From contig DNHM01000470.1 of assembly GCA_003485885.1 (NCBI GenBank), forward strand, positions 5,429 to 22,562: a DNA stretch of 17,134 bases. The letters run 5' to 3'. Source of the DNA: Acidimicrobiaceae bacterium. Its GTDB lineage: Bacteria; Actinomycetota; Acidimicrobiia; Acidimicrobiales; UBA10347. A model generated the notes under the pieces. It was not told the DNA's origin. It searched no databases and worked only from the letters and a program-made list of their open reading frames with translations. How positions within the stretch are numbered: the first letter of the stretch is position 1; every line of letters starts with the position of its first letter. This document shows positions 7,004 through 14,166 of the stretch, one piece after another. Position numbers and translations under genes: made by a program.

Positions 7004-9403
7004 TTAGTAACCGAGCACGTTCTGGCTCCGCAGATCACTGATCACCTGGGGATCACACCCGGCGAGTTCGCTGACGATCTCATCGGTGTGTTCGCCCATC
7101 AGCGGGGATCGCAGAACCGCCGGCCTTCGGCCATCGGGGGTCACGACAGGCAGACCAGTCATGGCCAGGCGACCAGCAGCCGGATGATCTACTTCGGCAA
7201 AAATGCCGCCACGCTCGTTGCCCGGCCCCGACGCCATGTGATTGCTGTTCACCACACGAGATGAGGGAACGCCACTCGCTCGCAACGCTGCTTCGACATC
7301 ATCGATCGCGAACGCCTCGCTCCACTCGCCAAGTCGGGCGTCGAGATCGGGCGCTGATAGCCGGCCTGCATTCGTCTCGAGCGCTGCATCGTGCACCCAT
7401 GGTTCATCGATCAACGCTGCCAACGATCGCCACTGCTCATCGGTGTCGGCCGCAAGCGTGATCCATTCGTCGTCCAGGCACGGGTAACAACCGTAAGGAG
7501 CCACGTCGAGGCTCACGTTCCCATCCGGTGGCAGGTCTTCGGCAGTGAACTGTTGGCTCAAGAACCGGTCAGCGATCAAATACGCCGGCGCTTCGACTTG
7601 GGCTGCCTCGATCGAACATCCGCCGCCACCTTGGTCGCGTCGACGCAGCGCAGCAAGTAACGCCACGTATGCCTGTTTGCCTGCAACATGGTCGGGGTGC
7701 GGAATGCTGCCTCCGACTGGCACCTCATCGGTTGGGTGCGCCCATTGCGATGCGGCTCCGCAGTACGCGCTCAGGTTGGGGCCAAAACTTTGGTAGTGGC
7801 CGTAGGGGCCGCGTCCGAACCCTTGGCTCGACAGTGAGATGACATCGGGCTGGATCTCTCGACACGCGTCGTAATCGAACCCCCAATTCTCGACGACCGG
7901 GGCCCGCATGTTTTCGACAACCGCATCACACGTAGGCAGTAACTTGCGCACGATCTGGGTCGCTTCGTCTTGGCGCATATCGATCGTGAGACTGCGCACG
8001 CCCAGGTTCAGCTGATTAAAGGTCGCTGATGCGTCGAGATCACCGTCGATCCCGCCTCGGCGCAAGAAGTCAGGGTTCACCATGGACTCGACCCGCAGAA
8101 CGTCACAGCCCAATAGGGCGAAGTCCATGCACGCTTCGGGCACCACCGCACCGCTACCGAGCTGCAGCAGTCGAAGGTCAGCGAGTGGACGAAGCGGATC
8201 GACCTGGTCGCCGGTCGGTGATAACTCATACGCCGGTTCGGCGACGATGTCTCGGGCCCGGCCGTTCCCAGAGCCGAGCGCCGGTGCCGGAAGATATTCC
8301 GGCGTGAGTGATGACGGTTCAGCGATCATTGGAGCCCGCATCATTTCGAGAGGCCCGAAGTCAGGATCTTCGACGGCGATAAACAAGCCACGGGACTCGG
8401 CGTGAGCGTCGTCGCGAAACTGGCGCAACGTGTTCAACGGTGTGATTGTCAGCCCAAGTTTCTGGCCATGATGGAACAACTCTTCGGTCGACCGGTCGTT
8501 CAGGTACTCGCCACACATCATGTAGAACGCGTCGATGTTGTCTCGGCGGAAGGCGGGGTCGGCCCACACCCCTTCACCTAGATCAGCCGGGCGACCCATA
8601 AGTTCGAGCAAGGCCCCAAGTTGGCGGGGCGTGGCGATAACGATCTTGATGAACCCATCGGTCGTCGCAAAGACCGGATACGGGCCGAAGCCTTGTCGTC
8701 CGGGGTTCACTCCCTGACCAGCCACGTTCACGCCCGCGGCGTGAAGGTGGCGACTCCACGGGGCGATCGTGCGAATGGCAGCCTCGTTGTACGGGATCTC
8801 ATAGTCGAGTCGCACACCGTGGCGGTTTGCGACAAACAACCCGACCGCGCCCATCATCGCTGCATAGATCGAGGCGCCATCGGCCGCCATCCACGATGCT
8901 GCGTTGACCGGCGGTTGGCCAGGCCATCCGCTGCACGCCATGCCACCACTTGCGGCGAAACCCACAATCGAGGAAGTTCCCAGACCGTACTCATCGGTCA
9001 GGATCACCCTCGACGCGTCGCCGGTCATCGTTGCGATTGCGGAATGGAACACGGAGCTGTCCGCGTCGATGATCAGATGGCTCCGCACCACCAAGTCGGC
9101 CAGCAGTGCCAGGTCGCCGGCATCGTTCGGATCGATGACGACGCTGTGTTTGTTGGCATTACGGGCCAAGAACGCGATGCTGCCCCGGTCGTTGTCATCG
9201 GCGTTTGGCAAGCGTGGCAACCGATGCCGGGTGAGAGCGCCACCAGGAGGTTCGATCAACAACACCTCGGCACCAAGACCAGCAAAAAGTCGGCCGGCAT
9301 GTTCGGTCAGCGGATGTGCAATCTCAAGAATCCGCACACCATCAAGCAGTGAGTTCGCTGGTGTTGTTGCCTCAGATGGTGTTGCGTCTGGAGTAGTGGT
9401 CAC
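7004..9403 (-). CDS. Tandem (fused) CaiB/BaiF family III CoA-transferase
   Basis: The 799-residue protein holds two CaiB/BaiF domains, about residues 18-380 and 400-799. Each opens with the family's N-terminal strand-helix (LLDGVRILEIAHPLTEHAGRL; PLADLRLLQLGSGAVVPEA) and has the 'GAEV/GCDV L.IE/RVE' step. The C-terminal domain has the usual catalytic aspartate setting, PDHVAGKQAY with Asp571, and EVPVGG before it. In the N-terminal domain the matching stretch is WMAADGASIYAAMMG, where the nearest Asp175 is one place out of register, so that half may be non-catalytic. Family members move CoA between acids or isomerise alpha-methylacyl-CoA; single-domain relatives are about 400 residues. The start is GTG 9401-9403 overlapping the amidohydrolase TGA (GTGA). 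The thiolase-like gene follows after 54 bases. The substrate is unknown. DddD-type enzymes share the two-domain layout. Confidence 0.88.
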   Translation of the reverse strand: MTTTPDATPSEATTPANSLLDGVRILEIAHPLTEHAGRLFAGLGAEVLLIEPPGGALTRHRLPRLPNADDNDRGSIAFLARNANKHSVVIDPNDAGDLALLADLVVRSHLIIDADSSVFHSAIATMTGDASRVILTDEYGLGTSSIVGFAASGGMACSGWPGQPPVNAASWMAADGASIYAAMMGAVGLFVANRHGVRLDYEIPYNEAAIRTIAPWSRHLHAAGVNVAGQGVNPGRQGFGPYPVFATTDGFIKIVIATPRQLGALLELMGRPADLGEGVWADPAFRRDNIDAFYMMCGEYLNDRSTEELFHHGQKLGLTITPLNTLRQFRDDAHAESRGLFIAVEDPDFGPLEMMRAPMIAEPSSLTPEYLPAPALGSGNGRARDIVAEPAYELSPTGDQVDPLRPLADLRLLQLGSGAVVPEACMDFALLGCDVLRVESMVNPDFLRRGGIDGDLDASATFNQLNLGVRSLTIDMRQDEATQIVRKLLPTCDAVVENMRAPVVENWGFDYDACREIQPDVISLSSQGFGRGPYGHYQSFGPNLSAYCGAASQWAHPTDEVPVGGSIPHPDHVAGKQAYVALLAALRRRDQGGGGCSIEAAQVEAPAYLIADRFLSQQFTAEDLPPDGNVSLDVAPYGCYPCLDDEWITLAADTDEQWRSLAALIDEPWVHDAALETNAGRLSAPDLDARLGEWSEAFAIDDVEAALRASGVPSSRVVNSNHMASGPGNERGGIFAEVDHPAAGRLAMTGLPVVTPDGRRPAVLRSPLMGEHTDEIVSELAGCDPQVISDLRSQNVLGY

Positions 9404-10641
9404 ATCGAAGCCGCGACATGTGCCGCGTCGTCGTGATTCTGGAACCGATCAGGCACAGGGAACTTGAAGACACGCGCTGCATTCAGGCCAAGGATCTTCG
9501 CCCGTTCGCCATCGGTGAGATCGCCCATTGTGCGCTCGATGGCTTCGGCACTGTGGGGCCAGCTTCCTTCGTGATGGGGATAATCGTTGGCCCACATGAA
9601 GTTGTCGATCAGGTCGTGCTCTCGAGCGAGTGCGAGCCCGGCTCGGTCGTCTTGGAACGTAGCGAAACCCTGGCGCCGGAAGTACTCGCTGGGCAGGAGT
9701 TCAAGTTTCGGGCGCACGAACATGTGGTGCTTGAGATACCCCTCGTCCATAGCGTCGAGCGCCCACGGCACCCACCCAATACCAGCCTCGACCGTGCCAA
9801 ACTTCAGCGTCGGGTGGGCCTCGGCGACCCCAGAGGCACACAGGTTGGCAAGCGGTTCCACCGTCTGTGACAACGAGTGCACCGCATAGTTGATCACGGC
9901 ACCGCCTCGGCTACGTGACGTACGGGGATCACGGCCTGTCGAGATATGGAAGGTGATCGGCAGGTCGACATCAACGATGCAGTCCCACAGCGGGTCGAAC
10001 TCTTTGAGGTTGTAATTGGTGTCGTCGACGTCGGGCGGACCCCATTGTGGTTTACACGGCAGGCTTAGGCCTCGAAACCCGAGGTCGGCACATCGCTGAA
10101 TCTCCGCGAGTGTCTCATCGAGCGCCGCCGGCGCCAGGCAAGCCATGGGAGCAAGACGATCGTTGTAATCACTGAACATCTCCCACGCCCAGTCGTTGAA
10201 CGCTCGACACATGGCGTGCGAGAACAACGGGTCACGGGTAGCCCACATGGTGAGCCCCTTGTTGGGAAACATGATCTCGGCATCGACCCCGTCAGCGCGC
10301 AAGTCAGCGATGCGGCCTTCCGGCAACTTTCCCGACTTGTTGCGTAGCAAGTCTTCGCCCTGGAAGTCGATCTTCTTCAGCTTCAACGGCTCACGAAATC
10401 CCTCGGTCTTCTGGAATTTTTCGCCGTTCGGTTTCTCGACAACTCCAGGGAGTCGGTCTCGATACTTCTCGGCGACCCGTGTACTCCACAAATCATTGGG
10501 CTCGATCACGTGGCCATCGGTCGACACCATGAAGTACTTGTCGGTGGCGTCGGGCCGGGCCGAACGAGTCCAACCTTCGTTGCCGGGTGTTGTTAGTCGC
10601 CAAGCGTTGTGAGCATCTGGCTCGGGAATTACCGTTGTCAT
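9400..10641 (-). CDS. Metal-dependent amidohydrolase (PF04909 / ACMSD-like)
   Basis: The 413-residue TIM-barrel hydrolase or decarboxylase has metal-site candidates in order: Asp42 and His44 in STDGHVIEPNDLW, His232 in ITFHISTGRDP, and Asp353 in WANDYPHHEGSWPHS. These fit the amidohydrolase-2 family, which includes ACMSD and many uncharacterised actinobacterial proteins beginning 'DxHVxEP'. I chose ATG 10639-10641 (MTTVIPEP) because AGGGGGA lies just upstream; an in-frame ATG at 10707 would add 22 residues without family support and with no good ribosome site. The stop overlaps the GTG of the tandem CoA-transferase, so the two are probably translated together. Reactions in the family include C-N, ester and lactone hydrolysis and decarboxylation, and the sequence alone does not choose among them. 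Confidence 0.87.
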   Translation of the reverse strand: MTTVIPEPDAHNAWRLTTPGNEGWTRSARPDATDKYFMVSTDGHVIEPNDLWSTRVAEKYRDRLPGVVEKPNGEKFQKTEGFREPLKLKKIDFQGEDLLRNKSGKLPEGRIADLRADGVDAEIMFPNKGLTMWATRDPLFSHAMCRAFNDWAWEMFSDYNDRLAPMACLAPAALDETLAEIQRCADLGFRGLSLPCKPQWGPPDVDDTNYNLKEFDPLWDCIVDVDLPITFHISTGRDPRTSRSRGGAVINYAVHSLSQTVEPLANLCASGVAEAHPTLKFGTVEAGIGWVPWALDAMDEGYLKHHMFVRPKLELLPSEYFRRQGFATFQDDRAGLALAREHDLIDNFMWANDYPHHEGSWPHSAEAIERTMGDLTDGERAKILGLNAARVFKFPVPDRFQNHDDAAHVAASM

Positions 10642-10725
10642 CGCGTCCCCCTGCGTGATTCGGTTGCCTAAAGCGACCTTACAAACTGCTGCGCCCGCCA
10701 TCCGCATTCCAGGCCAGCAGCGCTC

Positions 10726-10749
10726 GAGGCCAGGCCGGCCTCACCTGGC
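10726..10749 (-). terminator. GC-rich hairpin after the homocysteine methyltransferase gene
   Basis: Two overlapping inverted repeats lie 8-32 bases past the stop at 10758: GAGGCC (10726-10731) with GGCCTC (10737-10742), loop 5; and GCCAGG (10729-10734) with CCTGGC (10744-10749), loop 9. They are mutually exclusive stems. No T-run follows on the minus strand, so this is at best a weak, T-tract-less terminator or an RNA-processing/stability hairpin inside the 116-base gap before the amidohydrolase. Confidence 0.3.
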
Positions 10750-10757
10750 GACCACTG

Positions 10758-11663
10758 CTAGCGCCGATGGGTTTCGGCCAGTGCCTCGATGTGATTCGGC
10801 ATGATTCCACAGCAACCGCCGATGATGGTCGCACCAGCGTCGATCCATCGCTGCGCCGTCGCCACATACGCGTCTGCCGTCAGATCGTCGCGAAGCTTCA
10901 GGACCACAGAGTTCGACGAGTAGCCCTCTTCCTTTTCTTCGAACGCGTTGGCGTATGCACCAATCGGAATCGCATCGTCACCTAAGGCTTCGACCAACTG
11001 CTTGATCGCCGGTTCGAAGCGCTCGGGCTCAGAGCAGTTGAACAGGACGGCGTCGACCTGGCCTCGCACGGCATCTGCCATGTCTGCAATCGACTCGCCC
11101 GATCGGAGTTCGCACCATGTCGACGGGTCGGCGTCGGCCGGAAGCGAGTCAGACAACGTGAATGACACCCACAACGGTTCGGGCCGATCGGCAAGCACGG
11201 CTGCAACCGACCGATACTCCTCAACAGAGCTGATCGTCTCGGCCAGCCACAGGTCGACCTTCCCCGCCTGGGCTTTCACGAGGACATCCCACAGCGCAGG
11301 GGCGTCGTCGGGTCGAAAGTTCCACGGTTCATAGGAACCAAACAGCGGCGGTATCGACCCTGCAACCTGGATCGGACGTTCGGAGGTATCGGCGACGTCT
11401 CGGGCAATATCGGCTGCGAGCGCCGCCAGCTCGGCACCCCGGGCGGCGAAGAGATCCGGGCCGAGGTGGTACGGGACGACCGCATACGTGTTGGCGATGA
11501 TCAGCTCCGCACCAGCATCGACGAAGTTCTGATGCGCCTGACGGACGAAGTCAGGATCTTCAATGAGCGCAAGCGCTGACCATTCAGGTTGACCAAACGG
11601 CGCGCCGATGCGCTGCAGTTCCTTCCCCATGCCGCCGTCGATCACGGTTATCCCTTTGGTCAT
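10758..11663 (-). CDS. mmuM: Homocysteine S-methyltransferase family protein
   Basis: The 301-residue protein belongs to the cobalamin-independent homocysteine S-methyltransferases, which pass a methyl group from S-methylmethionine or a related sulfonium donor to homocysteine. The start motif VIDGGMGKELQRIG (8-21) is diagnostic. The zinc cysteines are all present: Cys210 in VLFNCSEPE, and Cys284-Cys285 in IIGGCCGIMPNHIEAL. The length is normal for MmuM-like proteins. ATG 11661-11663 has a purine-rich GGGAGGA only at a long spacing (about 14 bases), so initiation may be weak or coupled. It lies 37 bases behind the CaiB/BaiF gene on the same strand and before the amidohydrolase. A methionine-salvage enzyme is unexpected in a CoA-catabolism block. 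It may demethylate a pathway compound or simply be a passenger. The symbol reflects the family, not proven donor specificity. Confidence 0.85.
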   Translation of the reverse strand: MTKGITVIDGGMGKELQRIGAPFGQPEWSALALIEDPDFVRQAHQNFVDAGAELIIANTYAVVPYHLGPDLFAARGAELAALAADIARDVADTSERPIQVAGSIPPLFGSYEPWNFRPDDAPALWDVLVKAQAGKVDLWLAETISSVEEYRSVAAVLADRPEPLWVSFTLSDSLPADADPSTWCELRSGESIADMADAVRGQVDAVLFNCSEPERFEPAIKQLVEALGDDAIPIGAYANAFEEKEEGYSSNSVVLKLRDDLTADAYVATAQRWIDAGATIIGGCCGIMPNHIEALAETHRR

Positions 11664-11700
11664 CCCGGGATCGTAGATCCTCCCACAGCACCTTCGTTGT

Positions 11701-12909
11701 TCAGATCACGCCCTGCTCAGCGAGCGCATCGATCTCCGTCGACGAGTAACCGAGCTCGGCAAGAATCTCGCGGCGGTGTTCGCTCAGTGCAGGTGGGCGG
11801 TGGGGTTCGACCTGTGGGGCACCCGAAACCTTGACCGGATGGTTGATCATCCACGGTGAGCCGAACCCGTCACCGGGCTCCGCGGCCATGGCGTTGATTC
11901 GAACCTGTTCATCCACTGCTGTCTCTTCCACGGTGGCGACCAGGTTGACTGGCAGATCGTGTCCAGTGAGTTCACTCAGCCATTCGGTTGCGGTCTTAGT
12001 GCCAATGACCTGCTGGATCTCGTCGCCGAATGGCTCGCGAGCTGGGCCGAATATGGTCTCGATGTCAGGGAAACGAGGATCTCCGAGTAGTTCGACCGCG
12101 CCGAGTGCGATAAGCAGTTGCGTCAGCATCTCGTCGCTGCGGATCATGTTGAACTGCAACCACCTGCCATCGGCCGTCTTGTAGAGCCGGAGCATCGGCG
12201 AGGAGATCCGATTCCTCTCCCGGTACACCGCCATGTCGGCGCCAGCCATTACTCCTTGGGCAATGCCAGCTGCTGACCACAGCCCGTTCGCCAGCAGGGA
12301 TGTGTGCACGAACGAACCCTCGCCGGTCCGTTCCCGGTGCAGAAGCGCAGTGACGATTCCGGCATAGAGCGATACTGCAGTTGGATGGTCACCCATGCCA
12401 GGAAGCCCCTGAGTCGGCACAGTTCCTGGTTCGCGCATCAGGTCCATCAGCCCGCTACGAGCCCAGTAGGCCAGTTGGTCGAATCCCTTGCGGTCTCGTT
12501 CGGGGCCCTCTTCACCGTAGGCAGTCAGCGACCCGTAAATCATCGTCGGGTTGATTTCCCGAACAACGTCATAGGTCAAGCCGAGTGTTTCTCGCACTGG
12601 GTAGGGGTGGTTGGTGATGAAGACATCTGCATCGCCGATCAGTCGATGCATAACCTCGCGCCCCTCAGTCGACTTCATGTCGAGTACGAGGCCTCGTTTG
12701 TTCCGTCCGTGTAGCTCCCAGAACCAATCAGGATCGGCGTCCGGCGTGGTGTCGATGCCCGACAAGGTACGCAGCATGTCGCCACCTTCGGGTTGCTCGA
12801 CCTTAATAACGTCGGCCCCGAAGTCGGCCAACATCGTGGCTGTCGCCGGCGCTGCAATCACCGTCGCACAATCGATGACTTTCAGACCAGATAAGAGATA
12901 CGAACTCAC
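11701..12909 (-). CDS. CaiB/BaiF family III CoA-transferase
   Basis: This is a single-domain family III CoA-transferase of 402 residues, close to the usual 390-420. It opens with LSGLKVIDCATVIAAPATATMLADFGADVIKVE. GRNKRGLVLDMKS and the ADVFITNHPYPVRETLGL block follow, then catalytic Asp174 in GMGDHPTAVSLYAGIVTALLHRERTG. The C-terminal ALSEHRREILAELGYS motif is typical. The GTG at 12907-12909 (VSSYLLSG) is the best-supported start: family homology begins here, whereas the in-frame ATG at 12963 adds 18 residues without family character. The ribosome site is weak (ACAGG), so the start stays uncertain. It is the promoter-proximal gene of the minus block. Likely job: activating a carboxylic acid by CoA transfer, or racemising an alpha-methylacyl-CoA. 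The choice is not readable from sequence. Confidence 0.87.
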   Translation of the reverse strand: MSSYLLSGLKVIDCATVIAAPATATMLADFGADVIKVEQPEGGDMLRTLSGIDTTPDADPDWFWELHGRNKRGLVLDMKSTEGREVMHRLIGDADVFITNHPYPVRETLGLTYDVVREINPTMIYGSLTAYGEEGPERDRKGFDQLAYWARSGLMDLMREPGTVPTQGLPGMGDHPTAVSLYAGIVTALLHRERTGEGSFVHTSLLANGLWSAAGIAQGVMAGADMAVYRERNRISSPMLRLYKTADGRWLQFNMIRSDEMLTQLLIALGAVELLGDPRFPDIETIFGPAREPFGDEIQQVIGTKTATEWLSELTGHDLPVNLVATVEETAVDEQVRINAMAAEPGDGFGSPWMINHPVKVSGAPQVEPHRPPALSEHRREILAELGYSSTEIDALAEQGVI

Positions 12910-12912
12910 CGA

Positions 12913-13273
12913 CCTGTCATAGCAGCCACCGAACAAGCCGCAACCATCGGCAGAGACGAACACCTACTCGCTGGCCTTCCCAAAACTATGTGGGAGGTCG
13001 ACGCTTTTGTGCCTGCGGCCATGCGAGACAAGGGCAGCATCGAAGGTCGGCCGATGTCCGAACCCAAATCGATGTCGACGCCTTGATCAGTCGGCGCCAG
13101 ACCGACCCTGTCCACGCACACCGAACAGCTAGTGCCGGGCCAAACGCAGCAGTAACCTTTCCGCCACGACCCAGTTCGTCCGCACCGACGATGCCCACTT
13201 CGATGCCAGCCACTTTCTACAGAACACCCATGGCCCTGCGGTGGTCGACCCCATGCTGAAGCGGATCGGCTAG
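12913..13273 (+). pseudogene. Probable frame-broken gene remnant of unknown family
   Basis: The 472-base gap between the CoA-transferase start and the DinB-like gene holds no intact gene, but protein-like segments appear in three plus-strand frames in succession. Frame A (about 12913-13086) reads EQAATIGRDEHLLAGLPKT then MWEVDAFVPAAMRDKGSIEG before a TGA. Frame B (about 13068-13120) reads IDVDALISRRQTDPV. Frame C (13133-13273) reads TQFVRTDDAHFDASHFLQN then THGPAVVDPMLKRIG and ends at TAG 13271-13273. Joined, they look like one decayed C-terminal region with at least two frameshifts. I do not recognise the family and propose no function. Alternatives are chance protein-likeness or sequencing errors in an intact gene. 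Bases 13274-13381 show only the leader of the next gene. Confidence 0.4.
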
Positions 13274-13381
13274 CTCTCTCATCGTTTCGGCCGTACGACG
13301 ACTACGAGAAGGCCGACGGGTGTCGTTTCGCGCCTCGGCCGTCGACGTGTAAGTTGAGCTGCAAAATGAAAGGCTTCCTTC

Positions 13382-13957
13382 ATGGACCAACTAGAAACAC
13401 TCCAGGTCGCGCTCGAGCAACTCCGTTCTGTGGTTGCTGGGCTCGATGAGTCACAGATGGAATCTCCTACCAACTGCGAGCCATGGACAGCTCGGCAGAT
13501 GGCGAGCCACGCAGTCAACTCTCAACTGCTTTGGGTTGGTTTCTTGAGCGGTACCGAGATCGTGTCGGTTGAAGACACGATGTCGGCGAAACCCTACGAG
13601 GGCGATCTGCTGCCATTGACCGACGACGCAATCGCGCAAGCTCAGGCTGCCTGGGGCGCGGATGGAACACTATCCAAGGTCCACGCAACACCATTTGGTG
13701 AGCTGCCGGGCGCAGCAGTAATCAATTTCCCGACCATCGATGCAATGGGACATGCGTGGGACCTTGCCAACGCGACCGGGACAACAATTGAGATTCCCGA
13801 TGAAGCGATCGCGGGCTTTACCTCGGTGATCGAGAACGCATGTACAGACGGTTCACGTTCGATGGGGCTGTTCGGCGAACCGGCCGACGTGCCCGACGAC
13901 GCAACCGCAACCGAGCGCCTGATGGCCGCAACGGGCCGCGCCATCCCCCGGGGATAG
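13382..13957 (+). CDS. TIGR03086/DinB-like metal-binding protein (mycothiol-dependent maleylpyruvate isomerase fold)
   Basis: The 191-residue protein has the actinobacterial DinB-like four-helix pattern: an opening helix with LEQLRSVVAGLDESQMESPT, then NCEPWTARQMASHAVNSQLLW with His43, and TIDAMGHAWDLANATG with Asp120 and His124. The WT...H and D...HxWDLAxATG motifs are those of the TIGR03086 family, related to mycothiol-dependent maleylpyruvate isomerase, where such residues bind a divalent metal. Length is typical (about 190-200). ATG 13382 is preceded by GAAAGG at a usable spacing. The gene stands between the probable remnant and the membrane hydroxylase. Substrate and thiol cofactor dependence are not known. 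The family's link to mycothiol supports an actinobacterial host. Confidence 0.8.
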   Translation: MDQLETLQVALEQLRSVVAGLDESQMESPTNCEPWTARQMASHAVNSQLLWVGFLSGTEIVSVEDTMSAKPYEGDLLPLTDDAIAQAQAAWGADGTLSKVHATPFGELPGAAVINFPTIDAMGHAWDLANATGTTIEIPDEAIAGFTSVIENACTDGSRSMGLFGEPADVPDDATATERLMAATGRAIPRG

Positions 13958-14154
13958 TCATCTCGGCAACGATCTGAGTGAGCTGTTGAGCCAGCTTCGT
14001 TGCACCAAACATCTGTCTCGCTACCCCGATGGACGTGTTCCATCGAGGTAGTGCGCATGCCACGACTCCATGACCTCGCCATCGGGTAAGCACGACGTGC
14101 CCGAAGTCCGGGGCAATGGCAGCGGCGAGGGGTCCGTTCTCACTCCGTGCATGC

Positions 14155-14160
14155 GATAGT
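14155..14160 (+). promoter_or_regulatory. Possible -10 element of a leaderless transcript
   Basis: TGC-GATAGT (extended -10-like, hexamer 14155-14160) ends six bases before the GTG at 14167, the spacing expected when transcription begins at the start codon. The only Shine-Dalgarno-like GGAG (14161-14164) is two bases from the GTG, too close to work well. No clear -35 is seen. This is pattern recognition only. Confidence 0.25.
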
Positions 14161-14166
14161 GGAGCC

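Noticed and set aside
10642..10707. Longer N-terminus for the amidohydrolase (start at 10707)
   Set aside because: The 22 extra residues lack family character, while an AGGGGGA site lies correctly before the ATG at 10641.
12990..13259. Standalone plus-strand gene of 89 codons
   Set aside because: Only a short middle part looks protein-like, and the flanking plausible segments lie in other frames, so it was folded into the frame-broken remnant.
14116..14166. ATG 14116 as start of the membrane hydroxylase
   Set aside because: The added 17 residues do not resemble the family's N-terminus; GTG 14167 fits better.
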